DNA of 64,000 bases from DATCJA01 sp963814955. GTDB taxonomy: Bacteria > Acidobacteriota > Vicinamibacteria > Vicinamibacterales > UBA2999. A model generated the notes under the pieces. That model saw only the letters and a program-made list of their open reading frames with translations, searched no databases and was not told where the DNA came from. Shown in pieces: positions 1-8,433 of this stretch; position 1 is the stretch's first letter; each line of letters opens with the position of its first letter. The position numbers and the translations under genes were made by a program. The stretch spans positions 558,001 through 622,000 of the forward strand of contig CAWFEX010000004.1 of NCBI GenBank assembly GCA_963814955.1, read 5' to 3'.

Positions 1-470
1 CCCACGTGGTCGTAATGGGCGGTGATCACGATCGTGGTGGCACGCGCATCGCTGCCGGCCACACGTCCCACGATGTTCGCCGGCTGGTACTGGCCGCCAG
101 ATGGCGCACCGCGCGAGGCGCCGCGAACGTCACGAGGGGCCACTGTAAACGGCTGCGTAAAACCTGCACCGTTGCCCGGAGCGAGGCCTATCGCCTCAAA
201 CTGGCGCACGATCCACTCTCGCGCCTTGAATGCCCCCGCCGTGCCGCTTCGACGTCCTTCGAACGAGGGAGACGCCAGCGTTCGGACATCCGACATCAGC
301 AGCGCCCGATCGACGTGCCGTGCTGCGGTCGTTCGTTCGGCGCGAACCGGTGGCGCCGTGCCGACAGACTGGGACTCGACGGCGGCCGATCCGCTCCACG
401 CGGAACACGACATGACAACGAGCAGGCCTGCACCCAGGATCAACGAACGCGCAGGTGGTCCCTCGTTCAT
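1..470 (-). CDS. M28 family zinc metallopeptidase, N-terminal part (cut by window edge)
   Basis: Reading the minus strand from an ATG at 470 gives an open frame of about 156 codons that runs off the left edge. It begins with a signal peptide; the sequence VVMSC near residue 22 is a possible lipobox. At the window edge lies VITAHYDHVG, the first metal-binding motif of M28 aminopeptidases (zinc-ligand His followed by the YDH Asp). The upstream stretch LASPSFEGRRSGTAG is also typical of exported M28 enzymes. Inferred role: extracytoplasmic removal of N-terminal amino acids from peptides. The catalytic Glu and remaining zinc ligands lie outside the window. The family call rests on one strong motif plus the usual lead-in. 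Confidence 0.85.
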   Translation of the reverse strand, partial: MNEGPPARSLILGAGLLVVMSCSAWSGSAAVESQSVGTAPPVRAERTTAARHVDRALLMSDVRTLASPSFEGRRSGTAGAFKAREWIVRQFEAIGLAPGNGAGFTQPFTVAPRDVRGASRGAPSGGQYQPANIVGRVAGSDARATTIVITAHYDHV

Positions 471-638
471 AGATGCAGTGTAGCAGCCCTAGTGGTAAGT
501 CCTTCTGAATCACTACCGGCCGCGTCGATGTCGCGGCCGGCAAATCGCGTCGAAGGCGCGTTGTAAGTGGTACTCATTCAGTTGAGACGGTCCACTGGAC
601 TGGACTCTACGACGCGTGACGCGGTAAAAAGAGCAGCG

Positions 639-1793
639 GTGCTCAGACGATCATTTCTCGGAAGGCTGCTTCGGGCGTGGCCAGGCGTCGTCGTCGCAAA
701 CGTCCTTCCTGCGGTCGCCCTCGCTCAGGGCGCCGTGTCGAAAGATCGTCTGATTGTCCGTTCGCCGCGTCCGGAGGATCTCGAAACGCCGGTGCACCTC
801 CTGACGTCGTGGATCACACCCAACGAATTGTTCTACGTCCGGTCCCATTTCTATACCCCGTCGGTCGAGTTGAGCGAGTGGAGGCTTCGTGTCGACGGCG
901 AGGTTGACAGGCCGCTCGACCTCACCCTCGAGGACGTGCGAAGTCTGACCGCAAGTACCCAGGTCGTCACGATGGAGTGCGCCGGCAACGGCCGCGCCTT
1001 CTTCAATCCACCCGTTGCGGGTGTTCAGTGGGAGCGGGGCGCTGTCGGGACTGCGGCCTGGACCGGCGTACGGCTGGCGGACCTTCTGAGCCGGGCGGGT
1101 ATCAAGCCGTCTGCGCGTTACGTGTGGTTCGACGGTGCGGACCGCGGAGTTGGACGCGCGCCGGACTTCATTCGCAGCGTGCCGATCGAGAAGGCTCTGG
1201 ACCGCGACACGATGGTCGCGTATGAAATGAACCGCGCGACCCTGCCGATTCAACATGGGTTCCCGCTGCGGGCTGTGGTGCCGGGCTGGGAGGGCGCCTA
1301 CTCCGTGAAATGGCTCACGCATATCCGGGTGAGCGGCGTCGACCATGACGGCCCATTCGTTCAGGCCGCGTATCGCTATCCTCGCCGGCCCGTCGTGCCG
1401 GGCGGTGCCGTGCCCGCCGCGGACATGTTGCCCCTCCGGAACCTGCCTGTGAAATCGATCATCACGACGCCGGCGACCAATTCAGTCGCCGGACGAGGGT
1501 CGCCGGTGCGCATTTCAGGATTCGCGTGGGCCGGTGAAGCAGAGATCAGGCGGGTGGAGGTGTCCACCGACAACGGGCGGACCTGGACGTCGGCGCAGCT
1601 TGGAAACGATCGGTCGCGTCATGCGTGGCGACAGTTCGAGCAGCTCTGGCGTCCGGCTGCCGGCGGCTCGTATCTCGTGCTGTCGCGCGCGACCGACAGC
1701 CGCGGTGTCACCCAGCCCGTCGTCCCCGAGTGGAACCCCGCCGGCTATATCTGGAACGCAATCGATTCCGTACGGGTCAATGTTGAAGCGTAG
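639..1793 (+). CDS. Tat-exported sulfite dehydrogenase-like molybdenum enzyme (SorA/SoxC type)
   Basis: A 384-residue molybdopterin oxidoreductase of the sulfite oxidase family. The frame is open from GTG 567, but I choose GTG 639: AAAAAGAG lies a few bases upstream, and the protein then begins LRRSFLGRLL, a twin-arginine signal followed by a hydrophobic stretch ending VALAQ. Cys114 in TMECAGNGR is the expected molybdenum ligand. An Oxidored_molyb domain (about 60-240) is followed by a Mo-co dimerisation domain (about 270-380). The next gene overlaps the end and encodes a dihaem cytochrome, the usual electron acceptor of SorAB or SoxCD. The substrate is inferred to be sulfite or a related sulfur compound; no other sox genes are visible nearby. 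Confidence 0.85.
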   Translation: MLRRSFLGRLLRAWPGVVVANVLPAVALAQGAVSKDRLIVRSPRPEDLETPVHLLTSWITPNELFYVRSHFYTPSVELSEWRLRVDGEVDRPLDLTLEDVRSLTASTQVVTMECAGNGRAFFNPPVAGVQWERGAVGTAAWTGVRLADLLSRAGIKPSARYVWFDGADRGVGRAPDFIRSVPIEKALDRDTMVAYEMNRATLPIQHGFPLRAVVPGWEGAYSVKWLTHIRVSGVDHDGPFVQAAYRYPRRPVVPGGAVPAADMLPLRNLPVKSIITTPATNSVAGRGSPVRISGFAWAGEAEIRRVEVSTDNGRTWTSAQLGNDRSRHAWRQFEQLWRPAAGGSYLVLSRATDSRGVTQPVVPEWNPAGYIWNAIDSVRVNVEA

Positions 1794-2319
1794 GCGAGTC
1801 CTGGTCGCTGTCGCGGCAGCGGTGTGGTTCACGTCAATCTTTGCGGGCGGACTGGTCGCCGCACAACGTGCCGCAGACGTTGCCCGGAACGTGAGCGGAC
1901 TTCCTGCGGGCGAGGGTTCAGAGACGCTTCGTACCAGTTGTACGACGTGTCATGGGACTGACCTTATCGTGCAGCAGCGACTGTCGCGTGAAGGATGGTC
2001 GCGCGAGCTCGACAAGATGATTGGTTGGGGGGCGGTCATTGCCGGCGGCGAGCAGAGCGGCTTGTTGAACTACCTGACCTCGAACTTCGGCGTTGATTCC
2101 AGTCGGCCGGCGATCGGACCGGCAGAAAACGGAGCAGCGCTGCTGAAAACGCGTTGCCAAACATGCCACGATCTTCGACTCATCGAACAGCAGCGATTGG
2201 ATCAGGCCGGATGGACCCGCGAGATCGACAAGATGATCGGATGGGGTGCGGAGCTCACGAATTCGGACAAAGAAACGCTGAGCATCTATCTCAGCGGTGG
2301 TCGGCAGCGCGGCGAGTGA
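1780..2319 (+). CDS. Dihaem c-type cytochrome, partner of the sulfite dehydrogenase
   Basis: 179 residues from ATG 1780, overlapping the end of the molybdoenzyme gene by 14 bases, so the two are probably co-translated. The N-terminus (KRRRVLVAVAAAVWF) is a Sec signal peptide. There are two haem-binding sites, Cys54-TT-Cys57-His58 and Cys126-QT-Cys129-His130. Each is followed by a very similar block (WxRELDKMIGWGA and WTREIDKMIGWGA), so the protein is an internal duplication of a monohaem unit. By analogy with SorB and the SoxD cytochrome domain it should take electrons from the molybdenum subunit in the periplasm. The frame is open upstream of 1780, but that part is out-of-frame overlap with the previous gene. 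Confidence 0.85.
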   Translation: MLKRRRVLVAVAAAVWFTSIFAGGLVAAQRAADVARNVSGLPAGEGSETLRTSCTTCHGTDLIVQQRLSREGWSRELDKMIGWGAVIAGGEQSGLLNYLTSNFGVDSSRPAIGPAENGAALLKTRCQTCHDLRLIEQQRLDQAGWTREIDKMIGWGAELTNSDKETLSIYLSGGRQRGE

Positions 2320-2462
2320 CGCGCCAACCGTGTTAACGTAGCCGTTTAGTGGATCGCATCCACTGAAGGACCAGTCACGAATCCTGTCACCCAGCTCTGC
2401 CCTGCGCGGCAGGCTGTCGAGCACGACGTTCGATCGGCTCGAATTTCAAGGAGATGACAACC

Positions 2463-2894
2463 ATGCGGTACGGAAAGATGCTCGGGGCGGTGTTGGCGGT
2501 GTGGTTCGGGTGCGCGGTGATCGTCAGTCAGGTTCCGCTCAGCGCACAGGGACGCGGCGGTGCCGCTCAGATGCCAGCGGGCGTGCATGCGATGAAAGCG
2601 GCCAGTGGCGCGATGGTGCTGGCTGACGGAACGATGATGACGCTGTACACCTTTGCGAAGGACATGCCTGGCGTCTCGAACTGCAACGACAACTGCGCGA
2701 AGAACTGGCCGCCGCTTGCGGCCGCTGCCGATGCCAAGCCGATGGGCGATTGGACCATCATTACGCGCGCGGACGGCACGAAGCAGTGGGCGTACAAGGG
2801 CATGCCGCTCTACAAGTGGAGCAAGGACGCGAAGCCCGGCGACGCCGGCGGTGAGGGTATGGGACAGGGCGCCTGGAAAACTGCGGCTCCGTAA
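2463..2894 (+). CDS. Secreted repeat protein with YxFxxD motifs (COG4315 / Lipoprotein_15)
   Basis: 143 residues with a signal peptide ending near LSAQ. Two copies of the family motif are visible, LYTFAKD and LYKWSKD, with the intervening CNDNCAKNWPP segment usual for COG4315 proteins. Start choice: AAGGAG at 2448-2453 abuts an ATG at 2454 but sits nine bases before the ATG at 2463, so 2463 is preferred. It follows the cytochrome gene after 143 bases and may belong to the same unit. The biochemical function of this family is not established; it is exported and has sometimes been linked to redox or cell-envelope stress. Confidence 0.75.
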   Translation: MRYGKMLGAVLAVWFGCAVIVSQVPLSAQGRGGAAQMPAGVHAMKAASGAMVLADGTMMTLYTFAKDMPGVSNCNDNCAKNWPPLAAAADAKPMGDWTIITRADGTKQWAYKGMPLYKWSKDAKPGDAGGEGMGQGAWKTAAP

Positions 2895-2904
2895 AGGATG
2901 AGTT

Positions 2905-3942
2905 CTAGATCGTCCAGTCAACCGCGCCGCGCCCGATAAGTGTGCCCTCCACCAGGGCGCGGTGCACCTCTTCCACGTTCGCCGGTAGCACGATCTGCGA
3001 AACGACGGGATGAATCCTGCCGGTGGCAACGAGCTCGGCCGACTCGCGCAGCTCGGCCTTCGACGCATAGCGGGATCCGAGGACGGTGATCTCGCGAAGC
3101 ACCAAATCCCGTGGGCTCATCTGCACGTTGACGTCGCGGAACGTCGTCAGCACGACGAGCCGCCCTCCAAGCGGCAGCGACCGCAGCGCCCACGTAAGGC
3201 TTGCGTGCGATCCGAGCAGGTCGATCACCACCGTGGCGTGCTCGTGGCCCCAGACATCATCGAGGCTGATGTCGTCGAACGACCGTGACATCACCGGCGT
3301 GCCACCCATTCGCCGGATGACGTCGAACTTGTAATCGCTCGCCTCGAGCCCGGCGACCTGCGCGCCGAACAGCGCCGCCATTTCGACCATGTGAATGCCG
3401 ACACCTCCGCCGGCGCCAATGACGGCGACCCGGTCGCCGGGGCGAACGTGGGCGCGAGCTTTACACACGTGCAGCGGCGTGGCGATGGCATCAGGGATTG
3501 CCGTCGCCTGTGCGGCCGGAATCGATTCAGGAACGGGAATGGCATTGCCGGCGGGCAGGACGGTGAACGCGGCATATCCGCCATCGCGGTGCACGCCAAC
3601 CCAGCCGGCCAGGTTGCGGCACAACGAATCCTGTCCAGACGTGCACGCTTCGCAATGCCCGCACACGAGATAGAAGTACGCCATCACCCGGGTGCCAACG
3701 GGTGGCGCCGTGACGCCGTCGCCGAGCGCTTCGACGCGTCCCACGATTTCATGGCCGGGAACACGGGGCAGAGTGGCCGCGTCGTTGGCAAGATCGCCGC
3801 GGATGCAGTTGAGCACAGTGAGACCGATGCCACATGCCTCGACGCGGACCAGAACCTCACCGGGGCCAGGTGGTGAAATGTCGAACGACTCCCACCGCAG
3901 TGGTCCGCCCCACTGGTGGATGCGATAGCCCTCGACATTCAT
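2905..3942 (-). CDS. Zinc-dependent alcohol dehydrogenase (MDR family)
   Basis: 345 residues, medium-chain dehydrogenase/reductase. Visible motifs: GHEIVGRVEALG (catalytic zinc site), CGHCEACTSGQDSLC (four structural-zinc cysteines) and GAGGGVGIHMVEMA (Rossmann dinucleotide loop). The usual CGxCxTD catalytic motif reads ACGIGLTVLN, so the second-sphere Asp is absent. This hints at an unusual substrate or altered zinc binding. The start at 3942 overlaps the stop of the upstream amidohydrolase gene in an ATGA arrangement, implying translational coupling. It is last in a four-gene minus-strand operon and probably oxidises an alcohol or reduces an aldehyde in the same catabolic route. Confidence 0.85.
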   Translation of the reverse strand: MNVEGYRIHQWGGPLRWESFDISPPGPGEVLVRVEACGIGLTVLNCIRGDLANDAATLPRVPGHEIVGRVEALGDGVTAPPVGTRVMAYFYLVCGHCEACTSGQDSLCRNLAGWVGVHRDGGYAAFTVLPAGNAIPVPESIPAAQATAIPDAIATPLHVCKARAHVRPGDRVAVIGAGGGVGIHMVEMAALFGAQVAGLEASDYKFDVIRRMGGTPVMSRSFDDISLDDVWGHEHATVVIDLLGSHASLTWALRSLPLGGRLVVLTTFRDVNVQMSPRDLVLREITVLGSRYASKAELRESAELVATGRIHPVVSQIVLPANVEEVHRALVEGTLIGRGAVDWTI

Positions 3943-4937
3943 TTGTGTGCCTGTTGTGCCGGGGCAATGCCGAACAGGGCAGCGGCGTTGTCGGAGGTAA
4001 CGGCGTCCTGGTCGCGGGAATCCAGCGCCGAAAAGTAGTGGTCGAAACGATCGTCCGCCATGTCGAAGGGGAGATCGGTTCCAAGCACGACGCGATCCGG
4101 GCCCACCAGCTCGATCAGAAACTTCAACGGGATGCTCGCGTGGGTGATCGTGTCGTACCAGAAGCGCCGGAGGTACGAGGAAGGCGGAGAGGTGATCGAT
4201 GCGCGCGTTTCCGCCCGTACACGGAACCCATGATCCAGGCGCCCAATCTGATAAGGCATGAATCCGCCGCCATGCACGAGGACGACTTTCAACGTGGGAT
4301 GACGATCGAGAAACCCAGACAGAATGAGACGACTGGCGGCGATGCACGTTTCCAGCGGGTTGCCCGTCAGATTCGTCATGTAGAAGTCTGCGAGCTGCGC
4401 GCGCGTACCCACATAGTAGGGATGCAGGATCACCGGCACATCGAGATCCGCCGCAGCCGCAAAGAACGGCCCGAACCGCGGATCGTCGAGCGGCACGCCC
4501 TCCATCGACGTGCCGATTTCGACGCCGCACAGGCCGAGATTGAGGACCGCGTGCCGCAGTTCCGTGACGGCGGCGTCCGGGTCCTGCAACGGAACGGCCG
4601 CGACGCCTCGAAGGCGATTGGATTGCGCGACGAAGGCGGCCAGTGACTCGTTGGCCTGGCGACAGAAATCGTCCGCTGCCAGCCCATCGAGCCAGTAGAA
4701 GAACAGTGTCGGTGCCAGCGACAGGATCGATGTATCGATGCCGAGGCGGTCCATCTGCTGCAGCCTGGCCTCGACGTCAAGAAATTCGGGCGACAGCGGG
4801 TACCGGTATCCCTGTGGGTGCGAGATCCACTCGGTTGTGGCCTGCCGTTCCACCGTGACGTTGTCGAGCGCCCGGCCGGCGCGTGCGTCGGCGGCGAACG
4901 AAGGCGGAATGAAGTGCGTATGAACGTCGATCGTCAT
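3939..4937 (-). CDS. Amidohydrolase-2 family decarboxylase (ACMSD-like)
   Basis: 332 residues. The N-terminal MTIDVHTHF carries the HxH metal motif of the amidohydrolase superfamily. Further ligand regions are VPVILHPYYVG, VVLVHGGGFMPYQIGR and VVLGTDLPFDM, which is the order found in aminocarboxymuconate-semialdehyde decarboxylase and the related salicylate/resorcylate decarboxylases. It is likely cytoplasmic and metal dependent, and decarboxylates a (semi)aromatic acid or hydrolyses a related ring-derived substrate. It is coupled to the downstream alcohol dehydrogenase by a 4-base overlap and lies 25 bases after the acyl-CoA dehydrogenase. The exact substrate cannot be read from sequence. 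Confidence 0.85.
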   Translation of the reverse strand: MTIDVHTHFIPPSFAADARAGRALDNVTVERQATTEWISHPQGYRYPLSPEFLDVEARLQQMDRLGIDTSILSLAPTLFFYWLDGLAADDFCRQANESLAAFVAQSNRLRGVAAVPLQDPDAAVTELRHAVLNLGLCGVEIGTSMEGVPLDDPRFGPFFAAAADLDVPVILHPYYVGTRAQLADFYMTNLTGNPLETCIAASRLILSGFLDRHPTLKVVLVHGGGFMPYQIGRLDHGFRVRAETRASITSPPSSYLRRFWYDTITHASIPLKFLIELVGPDRVVLGTDLPFDMADDRFDHYFSALDSRDQDAVTSDNAAALFGIAPAQQAHK

Positions 4938-4962
4938 CGATGTGTGCGCCGGGCGGAAGGGT

Positions 4963-6164
4963 TCAGGGCTGCGTTCTGATGAATTGCGCCGCTTTGAGCA
5001 GCAGCGTCCGGTTGACGCCGTCCGAATGAATGAAGCACGCGGCGTCGCGGACGAGCTTCTCAAATCCTTCGTCGCGCATATAGCCGTACGCGCCATGCAG
5101 TTCCAGCGCTTTGGTGACCACTTTCCAGGCGACCTCTGACGCGAATACCTTCGGCAAGGCGCCCAGTGTCGGATCCCAGCCCGTATCGCGGTGGTCGGCC
5201 TTCCACGCCGCATGGTGGACGTAGCTGCGGGCGGCTTCGATCTGCATGTGCATCTCGGCAAGCTGCGTCGCTACGATGTCGTGCTCGATCAGCCGTTTGC
5301 CTCCCTGAACGCGCTTCTTCGTCCATGTCAGCGACCGGTCGTATGCGGCCGCGGCGACGCCGAGCACACTGGCTGCCGCGTACGCATTGCTCGCGGGAAA
5401 GAACTGCGAAATCACATCAAAGCCGCGATTGACTGAACCGAGCACGTCCTCGTCGGGCACGAAACAGGAATCAAGAATCAACTCGGCGTTGTTCGCCAGC
5501 CGTTCACCCATCTTGTCTTCAACGTGCCCGGTCGTGAAACCGGGTGTACCGCGCTCGACGATGAAACACGTGCTTCCTTCGTTGAGTCCTTTGTCCGGGT
5601 TCGTCTGTGCAAACAGCAGATACAGTCGCGCGCGGTTCCCGTTCGAGATGAACCGCTTCCTGCCGTTGATGACCCATCCGCCATCCTTGCGCGTGGCACT
5701 GGTGACGAACGCGGCGGGCTGGTAGGGAATGATGTAGTTCGACGCGGTTTGAGGTTCGGTCATGCCGATGGCCATCAGCGCGCGCTGATCGTCGCGTATC
5801 TTCGGCAGGAAGCGTGCGCGCTGATCGTGGGATGCGGCCGCCTGGAACGACTGGATCAGCTTCAAGGTTTGGGCGAACACCACCGAGATCCCCATGTCAC
5901 CTTTGCAAGCTCTTCCACCACCATCGCCGTGGTCAAGCAGTCGGCGCCGCCGCCGCCATACTCCGGCAGCAGCGTGAGCGTTCTGAGTCCGCGGTCGCTG
6001 CCTCGTTCGACAATGTCCCAGGAGAAGCAATCCTCGGGATTCGCCTGGCGATCGAGGTCGGCACACACGGGCGCGACCACTTCGGAAACGAATTTGCGGG
6101 CGACTTCCACGGCCGTGGAGGCTGCCAGACGCTGTTGCTGTAGATCAGGGATGTCAGGGGTCAT
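4963..6164 (-). CDS. Acyl-CoA dehydrogenase, one frameshift
   Basis: Reads as two overlapping frames that together make a complete acyl-CoA dehydrogenase of about 400 residues. The first frame (6164 to about 5900) gives the N-terminal helical domain and ends ...VVEELAK. The second continues GDMGISVVFAQTLKLIQ through to ...FIRTQP. Adding one G at about 5903 (AAGGTGAC to AAGGGTGAC) restores the protein. Family features are GMTEPQTASNY near the FAD/substrate region and ELHGAYGYMRDEGFEKL near the C-terminus. It is an FAD enzyme that introduces an alpha,beta double bond into an acyl-CoA. It lies between two alcohol dehydrogenase genes and an amidohydrolase in one operon. This is the only frameshift I found that needs an added base. 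Confidence 0.8.
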
Positions 6165-6181
6165 GAGGCTCTGTCGTGGGG

Positions 6182-7210
6182 TCAGTGTTCGAGAATTATT
6201 TTCATCCGGCCGTCGACGTCCCCCTCGAGCATGCCGAGCGCATCGCGAAGCTGCGATAGCGGCAGGATCTGCGTGACCAGCGGCGACAGCTTCACCGCGC
6301 CGCGCGCCACGAGATCGATCGATTCCGGGAAGTCCTCACGTGTTGCGGCACGGGCGCTCACGATCGTGGGTTCCTTGTAATACAACTGGTAAAACGGCAA
6401 TGCTCCTTCGCCGGCGGTGTAGATGCCAAACAGGATGATCGTTCCCCCGGGACGCACCATGGCGATGGCGTCGGCGAGCGATCGCACGTGGCCGGTCGAC
6501 TCGATGACGATGTCGGCGCCGCGGCCCTCGGTGGCTTCCTGGACGACTCGAACGCCCTCGTCGCCGCCGCCCGCCGTAAGGTCAGCGCCGAGCCGGCGGG
6601 CCAGCGATCGCTTCCAGGCGCTTCGTGTGATTCCCACTACGGTGACGGCCCCGCGTGCTTTCGCGAGCTGGACGTGAAGCTGGCCTGAGACTCCGAGGCC
6701 CAGAACCGCGACCGAATGGCCGCTGGAAACGCCGCCGCGTCGCTGCGCATGAAGACAGGTGGTCAACACCTGAATGAGGGGTGCAATCTGACTGTCGATG
6801 GACGGTGGCAGAGGATATACATGGCTCCGCGGTGCGACGACGTACTCTGCGAATCCTCCGTTGACTTCGCGACCGATCACGCCGCCGGCCGCGCAGAGAT
6901 TCGTGCGTCCCGCGACACAGTCGGCGCAGGAACCGCAGTACAAGACCGGATCCACAAGCACAGATGTGCCAGGCCTCGGGTCTTTCTTTCCGTCGGCCAG
7001 CTCGCCGCTGATCTCGTGGCCCATGATGATCGGATGCGACGCTGGCATGCCACCGGTGAAGATCTTGAGGTCGGTGCCGCAGATGCCCGTGTGTTTCACT
7101 CGCACGAGAACCTCGTCTTGACCAGGAGTTGGCCTGTCGACGTCGGCAACCACGAGATCGCCAGGGCGACGCAGAACGAGAGCTCGCACAGACACATAGT
7201 AATGAGACAT
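6182..7210 (-). CDS. Zinc-binding dehydrogenase (threonine/sorbitol dehydrogenase-like MDR)
   Basis: 342 residues from ATG 7210; a GTG a few codons inside (before RALVLRRPGDL) is an alternative. All MDR signatures are intact: HTGICGTDLKIF (catalytic Cys and Asp), MGHEISGE (His-Glu), CGSCADCVAGRTNLC (structural zinc) and GLGVSGQLHVQLAK (NAD(P) loop). It is probably the first gene of the minus-strand operon that continues into the acyl-CoA dehydrogenase 17 bases downstream. Only nine bases separate its start from the divergent O-methyltransferase start, so the promoter must overlap coding sequence or one start is annotated too far upstream. Substrate unknown. Confidence 0.88.
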   Translation of the reverse strand: MSHYYVSVRALVLRRPGDLVVADVDRPTPGQDEVLVRVKHTGICGTDLKIFTGGMPASHPIIMGHEISGELADGKKDPRPGTSVLVDPVLYCGSCADCVAGRTNLCAAGGVIGREVNGGFAEYVVAPRSHVYPLPPSIDSQIAPLIQVLTTCLHAQRRGGVSSGHSVAVLGLGVSGQLHVQLAKARGAVTVVGITRSAWKRSLARRLGADLTAGGGDEGVRVVQEATEGRGADIVIESTGHVRSLADAIAMVRPGGTIILFGIYTAGEGALPFYQLYYKEPTIVSARAATREDFPESIDLVARGAVKLSPLVTQILPLSQLRDALGMLEGDVDGRMKIILEH

Positions 7211-7219
7211 TGGTGATCC

Positions 7220-7807
7220 ATGAACGAGTCTTTGTTGATGTTTCTGGAGAAGATGGCCAGGGTTGGCGAGGAAAACGACGCTCGCGAGACCAGCCGACCC
7301 AGGCGGATGCTGAACATCACCCGCGACACGGGCCGCTTCCTGTGGATCCTGATCAGGGCGATGAGCGCGACCCGGATTCTGGAGGTCGGCACGTCCAATG
7401 CGTTCTCCACAATCTGGCTGGCGGACGCCGCTCGGGCGAGCGGCGGGCGGGTCACCACACTCGAGATCGACGCCGGCAAGATCGCTCTTGCGCGGTCCAA
7501 TCTCGCCACCGCCGGACTCGAAGGGACGGTTCAAATCATCGAGGGTCCTGCGGCGGACTCGCTCGCATCGCTGCCCGGTCCCTTTGACGTCGTGTTCCTC
7601 GACGCGGATCGGCCCGGCTACCTGGCCTACCTCGAGTTAGTGGTGCCGAAGCTGCGCTCCGGCGGACTATTGATCGCCGACAATGCCACATCGCATGCGC
7701 ACGAACTGACGGACTATCTCGCGCGCGTGAAGTCCCATCCTCAGTTGTTCGCAGTTACGATACCGATTGGAAATGGGGAGGAGATCGCACTGAAGATCGG
7801 GGGATAA
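7220..7807 (+). CDS. Class I SAM-dependent O-methyltransferase
   Basis: 195 residues of the catechol/caffeoyl-CoA O-methyltransferase family (Methyltransf_3). Motif I is LEVGTSNAFSTIWLA, followed by an acidic strand end (TTLEIDAGK). The metal/catalytic region is VVFLDADRPGYLAYLE, with a following LLIADNATSH loop that supplies the second metal ligand. These enzymes are cytoplasmic and transfer a methyl group to catechol-type hydroxyls in a divalent-metal-dependent reaction. It is divergent from the dehydrogenase operon and 27 bases upstream of an FMN reductase, so it may be part of aromatic-compound handling. An internal ATG at 7238 could be the true start given the very short divergent gap. 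Confidence 0.85.
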   Translation: MNESLLMFLEKMARVGEENDARETSRPRRMLNITRDTGRFLWILIRAMSATRILEVGTSNAFSTIWLADAARASGGRVTTLEIDAGKIALARSNLATAGLEGTVQIIEGPAADSLASLPGPFDVVFLDADRPGYLAYLELVVPKLRSGGLLIADNATSHAHELTDYLARVKSHPQLFAVTIPIGNGEEIALKIGG

Positions 7808-7834
7808 TTCAACAGTCCCCGTGTCATACTCGCG

Positions 7835-8401
7835 ATGATGCCGAGACTCGGTGTGGTTATCGCCAGCGTACGAGAAGGTCGGGTGGGCCTTCCGATCGCT
7901 CAGTGGTTCATCGAGCGTGCACAGCAGCACGCAAAGTTCGAAGTAGAAGTCGTCGACCTGAAGACCGTTGACCTGCCGGTCTTCGCCGAACGCCACCATC
8001 CGCGCCTTCAGAAGTACGAGAACGACAAGCAGAAGGAATGGAGTGCCACCGTTGCGGCGCTGGATGCATTCGTCTTCGTCACGCCGGAGTACAACAACAG
8101 CACGTCGCCGGCTTTGCTGAACGCGTTCGATTACCTGTTTGTCGAGTGGAACTACAAACCGACGGCGTTCGTCAGCTATGGAGGCATTTCCGCAGGGCTG
8201 CGTGCCGTTCAGATGACGAAGCTGACCATATCGGCGCTCAAGATGGTGACAATTGTAGAAGCCGTCAACATTCCGTTCGTGGCTCAGGCAATTGACCGCG
8301 AGGCAGGAAAGTTCAACGCCACAGAGCAGCACGACAGATCGGCGACCGTGATGCTTGACGAGCTTTACCGCTGGTCGCAGGCCCTGGCGACGCTGCGCTG
8401 A
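7835..8401 (+). CDS. NADPH-dependent FMN reductase family oxidoreductase
   Basis: 188 residues with a flavodoxin-like fold. The FMN phosphate loop is VIASVREGRVGLPIA, and VTPEYNNSTSPALLNAFDYL is the family hallmark (TPEYN...S..P..LKNA). The protein is close to the full family length and intact. It probably reduces FMN or a quinone/azo/chromate-type acceptor using NAD(P)H. Such proteins are often linked to oxidative or quinone stress. It lies downstream of the O-methyltransferase in the same direction and converges with the CoA transferase gene. Confidence 0.87.
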   Translation: MMPRLGVVIASVREGRVGLPIAQWFIERAQQHAKFEVEVVDLKTVDLPVFAERHHPRLQKYENDKQKEWSATVAALDAFVFVTPEYNNSTSPALLNAFDYLFVEWNYKPTAFVSYGGISAGLRAVQMTKLTISALKMVTIVEAVNIPFVAQAIDREAGKFNATEQHDRSATVMLDELYRWSQALATLR

Positions 8402-8433
8402 CAACGGCGTCGGGAGACTTCCAACCCCATTTC

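Noticed and set aside
639..1793. YedY/MsrP-type methionine sulfoxide reductase
   Set aside because: The protein carries the dimerisation domain and is paired with a dihaem cytochrome, which fits sulfite dehydrogenase better than YedY.
7667..8404. Long minus-strand frame opposite the FMN reductase
   Set aside because: The plus strand carries a complete conserved domain; the reverse frame has none.
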